A DNA stretch of 64,000 nucleotides from Oribacterium sp. KHPX15 (GCF_900107835.1 NZ_FNRG01000002.1:186001-250000), one strand, 5' to 3'; numbered from the stretch's first letter, positions 33,194-42,628 are shown. The notes: a model not told the origin generated them from the sequence alone. A program made the numbers and translations.

Positions 33194-35788
33194 TTAATTT
33201 ATTAACTTTCTATAATATGGATAGCTTGCCGTAACCTCATTGACGGAAACATTGTTTGCTCCCGAATTTTCGTGGATAGCAATCATTTTTCCATTTTCGG
33301 CCCATCCCAGGAACATCACCACATGGGAGTCTGCTCCGGTTCGGATAACAACATCTCCGGGCTGAAGATCCGCTCTGTTTATTTTTTCTCCCTCTCCTAT
33401 GAGACTGGATGTACTGTATGCTTTATTCAGATTATTTCCTATAGAAGACCAGTATACCCACTGTATCCATCCTGAGCAGTCAAGTCCTCTTAACACTCTG
33501 CCTCTGTAATCTGCCTCAACTACGCTTCCGAAAGCATTGCCTTCGTAGTTCTTACTGCTTGCCTTGCCTCCCCAGTAGTATGGTATCTTACCTACTGATT
33601 CAAGGGCAAACTTTATAACTCTTTTTCTGTCTTTTGAAATATCCTTGGGAAGACCATCAATATACTTGGAGATTTCCTCTTCAGTTAAAGGATTTTTAGG
33701 ATCGATGGTTGAGATAGACAATCCATAAACCTTAAACCAGTCCTGAGCTATAAGTCTTTCGGCATAAGCCTTCTGTTCATCTGTCCATCCTTCCCAGACA
33801 CTTCCAGGGGACTCATTGTCTGTCGCTTCCAATGTCTCATCCTCAGCAGACTCTGAAGATTCTACTGTTTCAGATTCTTCCTTATCCGAACCGTCGGTTT
33901 CCTCAGCTTCTCCTGTTTCTTCCTGATCCGCTTTCTCTGCCTCAAGCTCAACACTTCTTAGTCCGTCATCCTCTTTAAATCCGTAAATCGTAACGCTCAC
34001 GTAAAGATCTACATGTCCCGGACAGTAATTCTTGCTCTTTACATCTGTTTCTCCGTTACTTTCCTCCGTGGTCTCCTTGGCCTCCAGAGACTCCTCTATA
34101 AGACTATAAAGAGTGGCATCATCCATATTTCGGAGTTCTTCTCTGGTAAAGGTTCCGAGAATGATCCTATCCTCTTTACTCTCATCAGTGCTGCCTTCTT
34201 CTGTTTCTGATGATTCATCCTTATCTTCTTTATCTTCACCCTCACCTTCAGATGAAGCCTCTGCCGTTTCCACCGCTTCATCACCATCTGCTTCAGTAGA
34301 TTTGTTTTCCGCAGTTGTTCCGTCATTGATAATGTCTATGCCCTGACCTGCCTTATATTCCCAGTATTTGCTTGTCGTAGATTCAGGCTCTTTTGTAACC
34401 AGCGTTTCCTTAGCCGAATGATCATACAATGCAGGAACAAGGCTCACTGACTCATAGGCTGTTGAACTCTCTTCTGTTGATTCTTCCGAAGCCTCCGTCT
34501 CTATTTCAGCCGGTGCCGTTTCAATCACCTGTGATTCGTAATTCATATCGGAGGACTCTTCCTGTGAAAGCTCAGCTCCGTATGCCGTAATCTTTAATAA
34601 AGGATTGATTCTCCTTACCCAGGAAGCCTTATTAAGTATCTTTGCCGCAGCGAGTACCATTCCGTTATTTTCATTTCCTGCATCTGACAATGAGCTTTCC
34701 TGATAAGAAGTCTCCTGTTGGGAAACTCCCTGTTCTGAGCCCCCGGCATTATCGGTCTGTGCCCCGAAATCCGAATCATTACTCTGAGTTTCGGTTTCTG
34801 ACAGATCCGATGACATCTCGCCTGATGTATCTAAAGTTTCCTGTCGGGTTTCCCCCTGAGATGCTCCGGCATCATTACCATTAGCTTCTGTCCCGGTTCC
34901 ATCGGATTCCGGAGACTGATCACTATGACTGCCTGCATCAGTGGAATCCGAAGACGTCTCAGTTTCGGAGTCCTCCGTTTTTTCCTCTGCAAGCTGCTTT
35001 TTCAGCTTTTCAAGTTCTTCTTCAATCTTCTTGGCTTCTTCCCCTTCTTCCTTAGCCGAACGGTTAATACAGCCACTGTCGTAATAAACCTTACCGATAC
35101 TGATCGTATACCTTCTGGACTTATCATACAGTTCTTCACAATATTTTTTGAATGTTTCCACATCAAGATAATCATGGGCATAGGTATAAACCGATGCCAT
35201 TGACATGATTTCCTTAACATTGGAGTACTCATTTACCCTTTTTCCGTCAGCATCGTAAAAGGAAACATTAACATTTTTAAAGGTCGGTATGTACCAGGTG
35301 GCAGGGTTATCCGGATCCTGCCCGCCCGCAGAAGGATTATACTTACCCATAACTCTTCCGGAGCTTACTCCCAGTCTTTTCGCAAGAGATAGGGGAGTCA
35401 CACCTGAGGTATCATAGATATTGGCAATATAATCATTGTCCTCCTTCATAAGTTCTTTGTATATCTCACCGGCATAACTGTTAAGAGGATCACTTTCATC
35501 CACCCCCTCCGGAAAAACATAAGCCAGATTTAACTTGTACGGAGATGGCACAAATACTTCTTCAGTTTCAGGCTCTGTTTCCTCGATAGTTGTTGTCTCA
35601 GGTATTTCCGAAGGCGTTGCCGTTGTTTCAACTACTGCCTCTGATTCCACTGTTTTAACGGATTTTTGAGAAACAACAACCACCAAAAGTCCCAACCCCA
35701 TACATAAGGTCAGGACTCCGAGCTTAATCTTTTTCAATTGTTCTTTAGTCAATTGTTTTTTAGTCAATTGTTTTTTAGGTTTACTCAT
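33194..35788 (-). CDS. Large secreted NlpC/P60 peptidoglycan hydrolase with acidic linker
   Basis: This 864-residue protein is probably an anchored or secreted wall hydrolase. A basic N terminus is followed by one hydrophobic segment near residues 26-41 (LGVLTLCMGLGLLVVVV). A folded-looking region reaches about residue 260, then a long S/T/E/D-rich low-complexity stretch runs to about 650. The C-terminal NlpC/P60 domain (last 160 residues) has catalytic Cys in LRGLDCSGW, His in ADSHVVMFLG and a third polar residue in IAIHENSG; these enzymes cut D-Glu/meso-DAP type stem peptides. Tandem 15-bp repeats encode the KQLTK-type N terminus. It lies 7 bases after rluD. Confidence 0.88.
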   Translation of the reverse strand: MSKPKKQLTKKQLTKEQLKKIKLGVLTLCMGLGLLVVVVSQKSVKTVESEAVVETTATPSEIPETTTIEETEPETEEVFVPSPYKLNLAYVFPEGVDESDPLNSYAGEIYKELMKEDNDYIANIYDTSGVTPLSLAKRLGVSSGRVMGKYNPSAGGQDPDNPATWYIPTFKNVNVSFYDADGKRVNEYSNVKEIMSMASVYTYAHDYLDVETFKKYCEELYDKSRRYTISIGKVYYDSGCINRSAKEEGEEAKKIEEELEKLKKQLAEEKTEDSETETSSDSTDAGSHSDQSPESDGTGTEANGNDAGASQGETRQETLDTSGEMSSDLSETETQSNDSDFGAQTDNAGGSEQGVSQQETSYQESSLSDAGNENNGMVLAAAKILNKASWVRRINPLLKITAYGAELSQEESSDMNYESQVIETAPAEIETEASEESTEESSTAYESVSLVPALYDHSAKETLVTKEPESTTSKYWEYKAGQGIDIINDGTTAENKSTEADGDEAVETAEASSEGEGEDKEDKDESSETEEGSTDESKEDRIILGTFTREELRNMDDATLYSLIEESLEAKETTEESNGETDVKSKNYCPGHVDLYVSVTIYGFKEDDGLRSVELEAEKADQEETGEAEETDGSDKEESETVESSESAEDETLEATDNESPGSVWEGWTDEQKAYAERLIAQDWFKVYGLSISTIDPKNPLTEEEISKYIDGLPKDISKDRKRVIKFALESVGKIPYYWGGKASSKNYEGNAFGSVVEADYRGRVLRGLDCSGWIQWVYWSSIGNNLNKAYSTSSLIGEGEKINRADLQPGDVVIRTGADSHVVMFLGWAENGKMIAIHENSGANNVSVNEVTASYPYYRKLIN
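35735..35779. repeat. Three tandem 15-bp repeats in the NlpC/P60 gene start
   Basis: CAATTGTTCTTTAGT, CAATTGTTTTTTAGT and CAATTGTTTTTTAGG follow each other without gaps (35735-35779). On the coding strand they encode repeated five-residue QLTKK-type units before the membrane segment. Confidence 0.9.
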
Positions 35789-35795
35789 ATATAAT

Positions 35796-36707
35796 TTATT
35801 TCCGCAGTCTATCCATAAGCTGTTTCAAATATTCCGGATACTCAGAATCAAACTCCACATATTCGCCTGTTGAGGGATGTATGAATCCGAGAACCTTTGC
35901 ATGGAGACACTGTCCTTCGAGTGTGAAAGGACATCTCTTGGGACCATAGACGTCATCTCCAAGAACAGGATGTCCTATGGATGCCATATGAACACGTATC
36001 TGATGTGTACGACCGGTCTCTAAAACACATTCCACAAGAGTATAATCTCCAAAACGCTCCAAAACCCTGAAATGCGTAACCGCATTCCTTCCGTCCACCA
36101 TATCGATAGCCTGCTTTTTTCTATCCTTCTTTGAACGCCCCAATGGCGCATCCACCGTTCCGGAATCTTCTTTTATATTACCACAGACTACTGCCACATA
36201 TTTTCTTGTTATGGAATGCTCCTTAAGCTGCTCTGCCAGGGATTTGTGTGACTTATCATTCTTGCATACCACGAGAAGCCCCGTAGTATTCTTGTCTATC
36301 CGATGCACTATCCCCGGACGCATAACACCGTTTATGGTACTAAGCTCTTCCCCGCAATGATTCATCACGGCATTGACAAGGGTTCCCTGATAATGTCCCG
36401 CTGCAGGATGTACCACCATACCCTTAGGCTTATTTACGATAAGAAAATCTTCATCTTCATATACAATATCAAGAGGAATGTCCTCAGCCACCACGTCAAG
36501 AGATACAGGTTCCGGCATATCTATCAGAAGCTCGTCCCCTTCTTTCACCTTAGAACTTGCTTTACAGCTTCTTCCATTTAATTGTATGCGATCATCCTTA
36601 ATTAACTTAGAAGCATAGCTTCTGGATATTTCAGGTTCCTCCAGTGTAGAAAGAAACTGATCAAGACGGACCTGATCTACACCCTCAGGAACATTGACCT
36701 TTATCAT
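35796..36707 (-). CDS. rluD: RluD-family 23S rRNA pseudouridine synthase
   Basis: This enzyme isomerises uridines to pseudouridine in large-subunit rRNA (RluA/RluD family; the exact target is not readable). The 303-residue product has an S4 RNA-binding domain (about residues 10-65) and a synthase domain with the catalytic aspartate in HRIDKNTTGLLVV and the conserved VNKPKGMVVHP and GRTHQIRVH segments. Its start overlaps the lspA stop by four bases, a frequent Bacillota pair. Confidence 0.94.
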   Translation of the reverse strand: MIKVNVPEGVDQVRLDQFLSTLEEPEISRSYASKLIKDDRIQLNGRSCKASSKVKEGDELLIDMPEPVSLDVVAEDIPLDIVYEDEDFLIVNKPKGMVVHPAAGHYQGTLVNAVMNHCGEELSTINGVMRPGIVHRIDKNTTGLLVVCKNDKSHKSLAEQLKEHSITRKYVAVVCGNIKEDSGTVDAPLGRSKKDRKKQAIDMVDGRNAVTHFRVLERFGDYTLVECVLETGRTHQIRVHMASIGHPVLGDDVYGPKRCPFTLEGQCLHAKVLGFIHPSTGEYVEFDSEYPEYLKQLMDRLRK

Positions 36708-37261
36708 TTTTCCTCCATAAGTGAATCTTCTTTGTCTGATTCTGCACCGGCATTTTTTTTGCTGCTTCTCAGATAATTAAAGTCCTCATCCTTATAGTAG
36801 AACAGAAGCAAAAGTACCATGACAATACACCCACAGGTAACATATATATCAGCTACATTAAAAACCGGAAAATCTATAGGGCTGAAATATATAAAATCAA
36901 CCACATATTTCTGACTTACGCGATCTATAAAATTACCTATAGCTCCCGCAAAAACAAGTTCCGCAATAAACAGAACCGGGTAATAACGCTTGTTATTCAA
37001 AGGTGTTTTGTATACTACATAAAGAATGCCGATAAGCACCACTATAGTTATGATATAAAAGGCGTACTGAGCCCCCTGAAATACTCCGAAAGCGGCACCC
37101 TGGTTTTCCACATAAAGCAAATATAAAACGTTCTTGATAACCGGGATTCGTGCATTCCCCCTTAAGGTTTCTACTGCCAGTTGCTTTGTAAGCTGATCGG
37201 GAATGATCAAAACCACCGCCAAGAGCAAAAAAAGAAGTATTCTCTTTATTCTTGAATTCAT
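36704..37261 (-). CDS. lspA: Lipoprotein signal peptidase
   Basis: LspA removes signal peptides from diacylglyceryl-modified prolipoproteins in the membrane. The 185-residue product has four hydrophobic segments and the two catalytic aspartates in GNFIDR and FNVADIYV, plus DQLTK and NQGAAFG. A charged tail of about 25 residues extends past the last helix. It overlaps rluD by an ATGA junction. Confidence 0.96.
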   Translation of the reverse strand: MNSRIKRILLFLLLAVVLIIPDQLTKQLAVETLRGNARIPVIKNVLYLLYVENQGAAFGVFQGAQYAFYIITIVVLIGILYVVYKTPLNNKRYYPVLFIAELVFAGAIGNFIDRVSQKYVVDFIYFSPIDFPVFNVADIYVTCGCIVMVLLLLFYYKDEDFNYLRSSKKNAGAESDKEDSLMEEK

Positions 37262-37345
37262 ATTATTCTTTAGTAACGTCTCCTAAGTTAATAATGTTTA
37301 TTGAGCCCCGGTATACGACATACATCTGCCGATAAATCCGCCCCA

Positions 37346-38425
37346 TCATTTTGATATATATTCTAATGCCTCAAGCATGCTGTCATCGGATACATTGCTA
37401 TCTATATATGCATTTCCCAAACTATGAAGCAAAATGAATCTGACATGTCCCTTATCCATTTTCTTATCTTTTCTGGTAGCCGCAAGGATTGTCTGATTAT
37501 CCATGGGCTTTAATGTAGTTTGAAGCCCAACTGCTTTCATGAGTTCACAAACAGCTTTATTTTCTTCCTCAGTTGTCACATCAGAAATATGCATTGCAGC
37601 AAGGCATCCGAAAGCCACGCATTGGCCATGACTATAAGAGAAATCAGAGCATTTTTCAATTGCATGTCCCAATGTATGACCAAAATTAAGAAGCTGTCTC
37701 TCTCCTTTTTCTTTAGGATCCTTCTCAACAACCTCTTTTTTTATTACATTACTCCGGTATACCGTCTCAATGAGGACATCCATATCACGATCCTTTAGGC
37801 CCTCAAGTTTATCTGTAAGGAACCCAAAGTAGTCCTTATCCTTAATGAGAGAATGCTTTATAACCTCTCCCATTCCGGAAGCATATTGAATTTCATCAAG
37901 AGATTTAAGAGTGCTGACAGAACTGTAAACAAGAGACGGCATGTGGAAGGCACCTACCATATTTTTGTAGGCACGAAAATCCACTCCGGTCTTTCCTCCT
38001 ATGGAACTATCCACCTGAGAAAGCAGCGTGGTAGGAATCTGAATAAATCTGATACCTCTCATGTAGGTTGCAGCAGCAAATCCTGTCATATCTCCTACAA
38101 CTCCGCCTCCGAGAGCCACTAAAAAATCATTTCTGTCAAAATTATCCTGTATAGCCCTTTCGTAGATATGGGCTATGGAATCTGTATTTTTATTTTCTTC
38201 ACCCGGAGTCAGAATGATCTCATCCACAAAGCAAAAACACTCCGAAAGTATATCCTTAACCTTATCAAGATATAGCGGTGCCACATTCTTATCTGTAACT
38301 ATCAGTGCCCTTCTGTCAGAAATCCGAAGCTCAGAAACAGCGCCCTTCAAACCATCAAAGGTCTTCTCTATATAAATATGGTATGCAAACTCACCTTCAT
38401 AATTGACATCAAGTATTTTAGACAT
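37346..38425 (-). CDS. aroB: 3-dehydroquinate synthase
   Basis: AroB cyclises DAHP to 3-dehydroquinate in the shikimate pathway, using NAD and a divalent metal. The 359-residue product has the NAD segment ALGGGVVGDMTGFAAATYMRG and the metal ligands in GEVIKH, and the HTLGHAIE and SHGQCVAFG histidines. GGGAGGAAGC lies just before ATG 38425. No other shikimate gene is next to it; it sits between sepF and lspA. Confidence 0.97.
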   Translation of the reverse strand: MSKILDVNYEGEFAYHIYIEKTFDGLKGAVSELRISDRRALIVTDKNVAPLYLDKVKDILSECFCFVDEIILTPGEENKNTDSIAHIYERAIQDNFDRNDFLVALGGGVVGDMTGFAAATYMRGIRFIQIPTTLLSQVDSSIGGKTGVDFRAYKNMVGAFHMPSLVYSSVSTLKSLDEIQYASGMGEVIKHSLIKDKDYFGFLTDKLEGLKDRDMDVLIETVYRSNVIKKEVVEKDPKEKGERQLLNFGHTLGHAIEKCSDFSYSHGQCVAFGCLAAMHISDVTTEEENKAVCELMKAVGLQTTLKPMDNQTILAATRKDKKMDKGHVRFILLHSLGNAYIDSNVSDDSMLEALEYISK

Positions 38426-38440
38426 AGCTTCCTCCCAAAA

Positions 38441-38470
38441 AGAAAGACATACCCTTTTTTGGATATGTCT
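38441..38470 (-). terminator. Terminator between sepF and aroB
   Basis: Ten-base arms (38445-38454, 38461-38470) pair as reverse-strand RNA with one G-U, followed by TTCTTTTT. It lies 16 bases after the sepF stop and just before the aroB ribosome binding site. Confidence 0.75.
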
Positions 38471-38485
38471 CTCGGCTTTTCATTA

Positions 38486-39004
38486 TCAAACTCTTAAGTT
38501 AAGTCCGCTAAAACCTGTATCTGAAGTGCCGGCGAGAATATTCTGAAAATCTCCCGACAACTCTACGCTCTGCGGTGTTGCGATAAAAATATAATTGGAA
38601 ATCTTCTGAAGATTACCATTCATAGAATACGCTGCTCCGGAAGTAAAATCTATAATCCTCTGGGCTATCTCCATATGAAGCCCTTCCATATTGAGAACGA
38701 CAGCCTTACCATCAAGAAGATAATCACAGATATCTCTGGAATCATCCATGGAGGTTGGCTTTATCATAGTCACTTCCATGCTTCTGTGTGTTTGGGTCTG
38801 AGCCGGCTTCTTCATAAAAAGTGTAGGTCTCGCAGGTCTCACATCCTCAACATCATCATCCTCATCCTGAGATCTTCTTGAAAAGAATCCGTTTCTCTGA
38901 GGTTCCTCATCATAACCGTCCTCAAAATCGTAATCATCCTGAAGATCGTACTCATCATCCTGATTAACCCTCATGTTTTTCATTATGTTACCGATAAAAC
39001 TCAT
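38486..39004 (-). CDS. sepF: Cell division protein SepF
   Basis: SepF links the FtsZ ring to the membrane in Gram-positive bacteria. The 172-residue product has an N-terminal amphipathic segment (MSFIGNIMKNMRV), a very acidic linker rich in D and E to about residue 60, and the C-terminal SepF core from about residue 75 (MEVTMIKPTSMDDSRDICDY, VVLNMEGL, RIIDFTSGAAYSMNG). It has its own promoter and terminator. Confidence 0.95.
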   Translation of the reverse strand: MSFIGNIMKNMRVNQDDEYDLQDDYDFEDGYDEEPQRNGFFSRRSQDEDDDVEDVRPARPTLFMKKPAQTQTHRSMEVTMIKPTSMDDSRDICDYLLDGKAVVLNMEGLHMEIAQRIIDFTSGAAYSMNGNLQKISNYIFIATPQSVELSGDFQNILAGTSDTGFSGLNLRV

Positions 39005-39054
39005 TACTATCCCCCCGTAACCATTCGATGAGCAGACCTCATCTAATACGTATT

Positions 39055-39082
39055 ATTTTAAACTAATTTCTATCCTTGTCAA
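39055..39082 (-). promoter_or_regulatory. Sigma-A promoter of sepF
   Basis: On the reverse strand a perfect TTGACA (39082-39077), a 16-base spacer and TAAAAT (39060-39055) precede sepF by about 50 bases. Confidence 0.8.
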
Positions 39083-39166
39083 CAAATCCTCCAAAGAAGT
39101 AATGGTTTACATACTATATAAAGGCCAATCTTCAGAAAATTGTAAGTTGTTGCTTATATCAAGTCA

Positions 39167-40603
39167 TCATTGATATATCAGCTGACCTTCATAAACGAGG
39201 GATGCATCCATCACTATATGATCATAGACAGAAATGCCATAATCTGTATTTTTTTCAACAATAGCATATTCGTTATTCTGTTCGATAGGGATTATCTGTC
39301 TAAATACACAAAATCCCCTGTTTATGTTGTAAACACCCTGGAGTGTCTTAACAGGACCCACATGATAAGTATTTGAAACATCTGCATTTTGAGATCCCTG
39401 AACACCGGGTCTGACTATGAAATCATTTAATTTGAGATCATTTGTATCTGTTTTTTCCGGAATAGTTATGTAGCAATATTGCTGATCAAGACGATAAATA
39501 TCACTTTCAACAAATTCTACATTAGTGCCGGTACCATCTGCAGAAATCGTCTGACGGTTAAATCCGGTAGTTCCATCTTCATTTGTCACCATAAAGTCCC
39601 TTGGAACGATAAAGAAATCCTTACCGGTTATTGAACTAAGCGGAATCTTCAATCCTCTTCTGTCACTTGTGACGATTTCAAATCTTATGAATCGTTCATC
39701 ACAGAACTCTTCCATAAGTTCATTAAGCGAAAGCTGACCGTATTCGTGTCCGTCTGAGGCTGTATATACATCTAAAACAGCATTGGTATAAAGATCCTTA
39801 TCCGTAAAATGCACCTTTACTTTGTGCATATTCTGATACTTTTCTTTAATCTCATCATCCAACGGAAAAATGATGGACCAGTTGGAACTTGTGATAAGTT
39901 TATATACAGGCACGCCACCCTCAACCAGATCTCCGGGTTTCGTGATATTCATCTTGTACCCGTTCATAAGAAACATGTCTTCCGTAACAGCATCCGGTGT
40001 CAGATTCTCATACCCGTCTATGGAATAAGACACAACACCTGCCTTATCAGCCGAAATACGTGAGTAGTTTATTCCTAACTGTGACAATACAGAATCAAGA
40101 TCCTGTGTGCTGGAAATACTTGAATACTCTAATGTTGCGGCATCCAGAGAAATCTTTGTATTGTACAAATCGGAATAATTAATGTTTTTAAAGGACTGCG
40201 AAAAATCCGAAAGCTTATATCTGATATCTGCTACCTGTTCGCTTGACAGCTCCTGGGTAAGCTCAGGATGCTCTTTCAGATATGATTCCAAAGAACCTGT
40301 TTCATCCACAGTATACACTGCCGAGCCCACTGCAACACGTTTTCCGTCCTGGATGTAATAATGTATATATCCGGAGGAAACCGCATCCACAGCTTCTTCT
40401 TCCCTTAAGGCAACCCCTGAGTATTGTTCCTGCCTTACTATACTGCCTTCCAATACCTCATAATACCTTATCTGGTCTCTCTTGATATATGAATACACAC
40501 TAAAAACAATGTAGAGACTGATAATCACGAAGATTACCATCCCTACATTGATCTTAGGCAAATTATTATGTTTTATAACGTTAGATGTATCTTTAGCTGC
40601 CAT
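39167..40603 (-). CDS. HlyD-like membrane fusion protein without a transporter
   Basis: This 478-residue protein has a cytoplasmic N terminus, one membrane helix near residues 20-40 (VGMVIFVIISLYIVFSVYSY) and a large outside part. The segment VLEGSIVRQEQYSGVALREE, YIHYYIQDGKRVAVGSAVYTVD resembles the barrel/lipoyl halves of HlyD-type adaptors, with a second half at DKAGVVSYSIDG and PGDLVEGGVPVYKLI. No ABC or RND transporter is near. In Lachnospiraceae such genes lie beside sepF, as here, so a role in division or envelope assembly is plausible but inferred. A TATATCAA/TTGATATA hairpin covers its stop codon. Confidence 0.75.
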   Translation of the reverse strand: MAAKDTSNVIKHNNLPKINVGMVIFVIISLYIVFSVYSYIKRDQIRYYEVLEGSIVRQEQYSGVALREEEAVDAVSSGYIHYYIQDGKRVAVGSAVYTVDETGSLESYLKEHPELTQELSSEQVADIRYKLSDFSQSFKNINYSDLYNTKISLDAATLEYSSISSTQDLDSVLSQLGINYSRISADKAGVVSYSIDGYENLTPDAVTEDMFLMNGYKMNITKPGDLVEGGVPVYKLITSSNWSIIFPLDDEIKEKYQNMHKVKVHFTDKDLYTNAVLDVYTASDGHEYGQLSLNELMEEFCDERFIRFEIVTSDRRGLKIPLSSITGKDFFIVPRDFMVTNEDGTTGFNRQTISADGTGTNVEFVESDIYRLDQQYCYITIPEKTDTNDLKLNDFIVRPGVQGSQNADVSNTYHVGPVKTLQGVYNINRGFCVFRQIIPIEQNNEYAIVEKNTDYGISVYDHIVMDASLVYEGQLIYQ

Positions 40604-40618
40604 TGTCCGAAATATTGA

Positions 40619-41038
40619 TTAAAGTGAAATAGCTACATCCTTCTTAACACTGTCCGGAAGCTCATCAGCATCCATAGAAACGCTTAAAACAAATGTTATC
40701 TTATACTTCTCGCCAAGGTCTTCAAGACGCTTGATGCAATTTGAAATGTCTGCGCCCTCCAAGGATGAAAGCTTAAGGAAACTATCGAGGAACATATACT
40801 CGAGATCATGATCCTGAGAAATGATACCACTTACGAAACCCACAAATGCATCCTCAGAATCAATAGGATATTCATTAACATTAATAAGACGGATCTTATT
40901 GTTGAGTTCATACATATGCTGTGCAGATTTATCAAGAAAATCTACATTTCCGTTTGCTTCCTTAACAACTGCATTTGCCTTATCAAGAAGCTGTTTTGTC
41001 TTTCCTTTGCCCCTCTTGCCTACAATCAACTGTACCAT
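40619..41038 (-). CDS. Small P-loop protein of unknown function
   Basis: This 139-residue protein starts MVQLIVGKRGKGKTKQLLDK, giving a Walker A GKRGKGKT at residues 7-14, and has a Walker-B-like LEYMFLDSFLK segment near residue 80. No partner domain is present, so it is a minimal nucleotide-binding protein. ATG 41038 is chosen because GGAGG lies upstream; the longer frame to 41104 runs through the promoter. It lies 15 bases before the HlyD-like gene and is probably co-transcribed with it. Function unknown. Confidence 0.75.
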   Translation of the reverse strand: MVQLIVGKRGKGKTKQLLDKANAVVKEANGNVDFLDKSAQHMYELNNKIRLINVNEYPIDSEDAFVGFVSGIISQDHDLEYMFLDSFLKLSSLEGADISNCIKRLEDLGEKYKITFVLSVSMDADELPDSVKKDVAISL

Positions 41039-41068
41039 AGTCAAGTACCTCCTAAACTTTGTAGTTTC

Positions 41069-41097
41069 AGTATAGTACATTAAACGGTCTAATTCAA
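41069..41097 (-). promoter_or_regulatory. Promoter of the P-loop/HlyD-like pair
   Basis: On the reverse strand TTGAAT (41097-41092), a 17-base spacer and TATACT (41074-41069) form a good sigma-A promoter. Confidence 0.75.
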
Positions 41098-41154
41098 GCA
41101 ACAATTACCAATTAAAGCCATATGTACCACACCATTTTTTGTATAAAAATCACC

Positions 41155-41184
41155 TAAACAGATCTTTGTTTCCGCATCTGTTTA
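41155..41184 (-). terminator. Possible terminator of the carboxypeptidase gene
   Basis: TAAACAGAT (41155-41163) and ATCTGTTTA (41176-41184) are perfect arms. The right arm covers the stop codon. On the reverse strand GGTGATTTTTA follows. Confidence 0.5.
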
Positions 41185-42201
41185 ATGTATTTTTTGAAGA
41201 AGTGCCGTCATATTATTATAAAGCTCATCCTTTGAAGATGCCTTCATAACAGTGCCTATATACTCTTCTCCCGTAGACACTTTTTCCGCAGCAGTTGTGA
41301 GACAATAGCCTGCGGCATTGGTAGTACCTGTCTTTCCTCCGAGAACCTTTATTCCATCCGGGGAAGCCGCTTCTCCCAACAGATACCTGTTGGTGCCGGC
41401 CCAGTCCTGGGTTTTAGCAACACCGTTTGAATCCTTATACTTCGGACTGTAACTTATGGTTCCCACGATCTTTCTGAAAACGTCATACTTAAGAGCCTCA
41501 TTCATGGTGAGATAAATATCAAAGGGTGTTGTGTAGTGGTTATCATCCGGAAGCCCATGTGGATTCACAAAGTGGGTTCCTGTAGCACCTATTTCAAGAG
41601 CTGTCCTGTTCATCTCCTCAACAAAGGCGTCCAGCGATCCGCAGGTAGCTTCAGCAACAGCCACAGCTGCATCATTTCCTGATGGTACCAGCATGCCATA
41701 TAAAAGATCTTCTATCGTCAAGGTTTCTCCGGTCCTGAGCCACGCTCTTGATGAACCGGAAACATTGATGGTTGAATTTTTGGTTATGGTAAACTCCTGA
41801 CTGAGATCATCTATATGTCTTAAACACACAAGAGCCGACATAACCTTGGTGATACTCGCCTGATATGTCCTGGCATAAGGATTCTTATAAGCAATTGCCT
41901 TCGGATCATCCTTACCATACTCCACAAGAAGCGCTGCTTCTGCAGTAATATCCTCAGAGTTATAATTTGTTTTGTCAGGGAGAGCCAGTCCCACAGAAAA
42001 GCCCTGCGCATGAACGCCCTCAGTCAGACTCGTATTGACGGAATTCATACGCAAAAGACCTTCATCCACATTGTATCTGTTTTCAAGCTTCTGTCCGCAG
42101 CCCGTCAGAAACATAAGACATAAAAGAACCGGAAGTGCTGTACGAATACAGCTTCCTCCGGATCTTCTTTTTATTTCACGAGTAATAATGCTATAAGTCA
42201 T
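41182..42201 (-). CDS. Lipoprotein D-alanyl-D-alanine carboxypeptidase (S11)
   Basis: This secreted penicillin-binding enzyme trims the terminal D-Ala from peptidoglycan stem peptides. The 339-residue product has a lipoprotein signal peptide ending in the lipobox LTGC (LPVLLCLMFLTGCGQ), then the three active-site motifs: SxxK in QASITKVMSA, SxN in VPSGNDAAVAVAE and KTG in LGGKTGTTNAAGY. It sits 9 bases after mgsA. A start downstream of the first methionine is possible; the lipobox fixes the mature end either way. Confidence 0.92.
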   Translation of the reverse strand: MTYSIITREIKRRSGGSCIRTALPVLLCLMFLTGCGQKLENRYNVDEGLLRMNSVNTSLTEGVHAQGFSVGLALPDKTNYNSEDITAEAALLVEYGKDDPKAIAYKNPYARTYQASITKVMSALVCLRHIDDLSQEFTITKNSTINVSGSSRAWLRTGETLTIEDLLYGMLVPSGNDAAVAVAEATCGSLDAFVEEMNRTALEIGATGTHFVNPHGLPDDNHYTTPFDIYLTMNEALKYDVFRKIVGTISYSPKYKDSNGVAKTQDWAGTNRYLLGEAASPDGIKVLGGKTGTTNAAGYCLTTAAEKVSTGEEYIGTVMKASSKDELYNNMTALLQKIH

Positions 42202-42210
42202 ATATTTTCC

Positions 42211-42600
42211 TTAGATATTTCTCCACTCAAGATCGCCTCTCTCCAAAGCCTTGATAAGCAGCTCTGCGGTGGCAAGATTAGTAGCAATGGGAATATTGTA
42301 AGTATCGCAAAGCTGTACCACTGAGTTGACCTCCGGCTCCTGTGCTTTTACATGAAGAGGATCTCTCAAAAAAATCACCATATCAAGATTGCCCTGCTCT
42401 ATCTGGGAAGCAAGTTGTCTGGCTCCTCCGGTTTCTCCCGGAAGGAATTTATGTATACGGAGATTTGTCACTTCCTCTACAAGCAACCCGGTGGTTCCGG
42501 TTGCATATAGATCATGCTTACTAAGTATACCACGATATGCTATGCAGAAATTCTGCATCAGTTTTTTCTTTGTATCATGTGCTATCAATCCAACATTCAT
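42211..42600 (-). CDS. mgsA: Methylglyoxal synthase
   Basis: MgsA turns dihydroxyacetone phosphate into methylglyoxal, a phosphate-releasing glycolytic bypass. The 129-residue product has the fold's phosphate-binding segments (GLIAHDTKKK, ATGTTG) and PGETGGARQLASQI with the region holding the catalytic aspartate at NLDMVIFLRDP. ATG 42600 has GGAAAGG upstream; the longer frame to 42663 overlaps the rodA 3' end and adds residues not in the family. It lies directly behind rodA. Confidence 0.94.
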   Translation of the reverse strand: MNVGLIAHDTKKKLMQNFCIAYRGILSKHDLYATGTTGLLVEEVTNLRIHKFLPGETGGARQLASQIEQGNLDMVIFLRDPLHVKAQEPEVNSVVQLCDTYNIPIATNLATAELLIKALERGDLEWRNI

Positions 42601-42628
42601 TTCAAAACCTTTCCGGATCGGATCAGAT

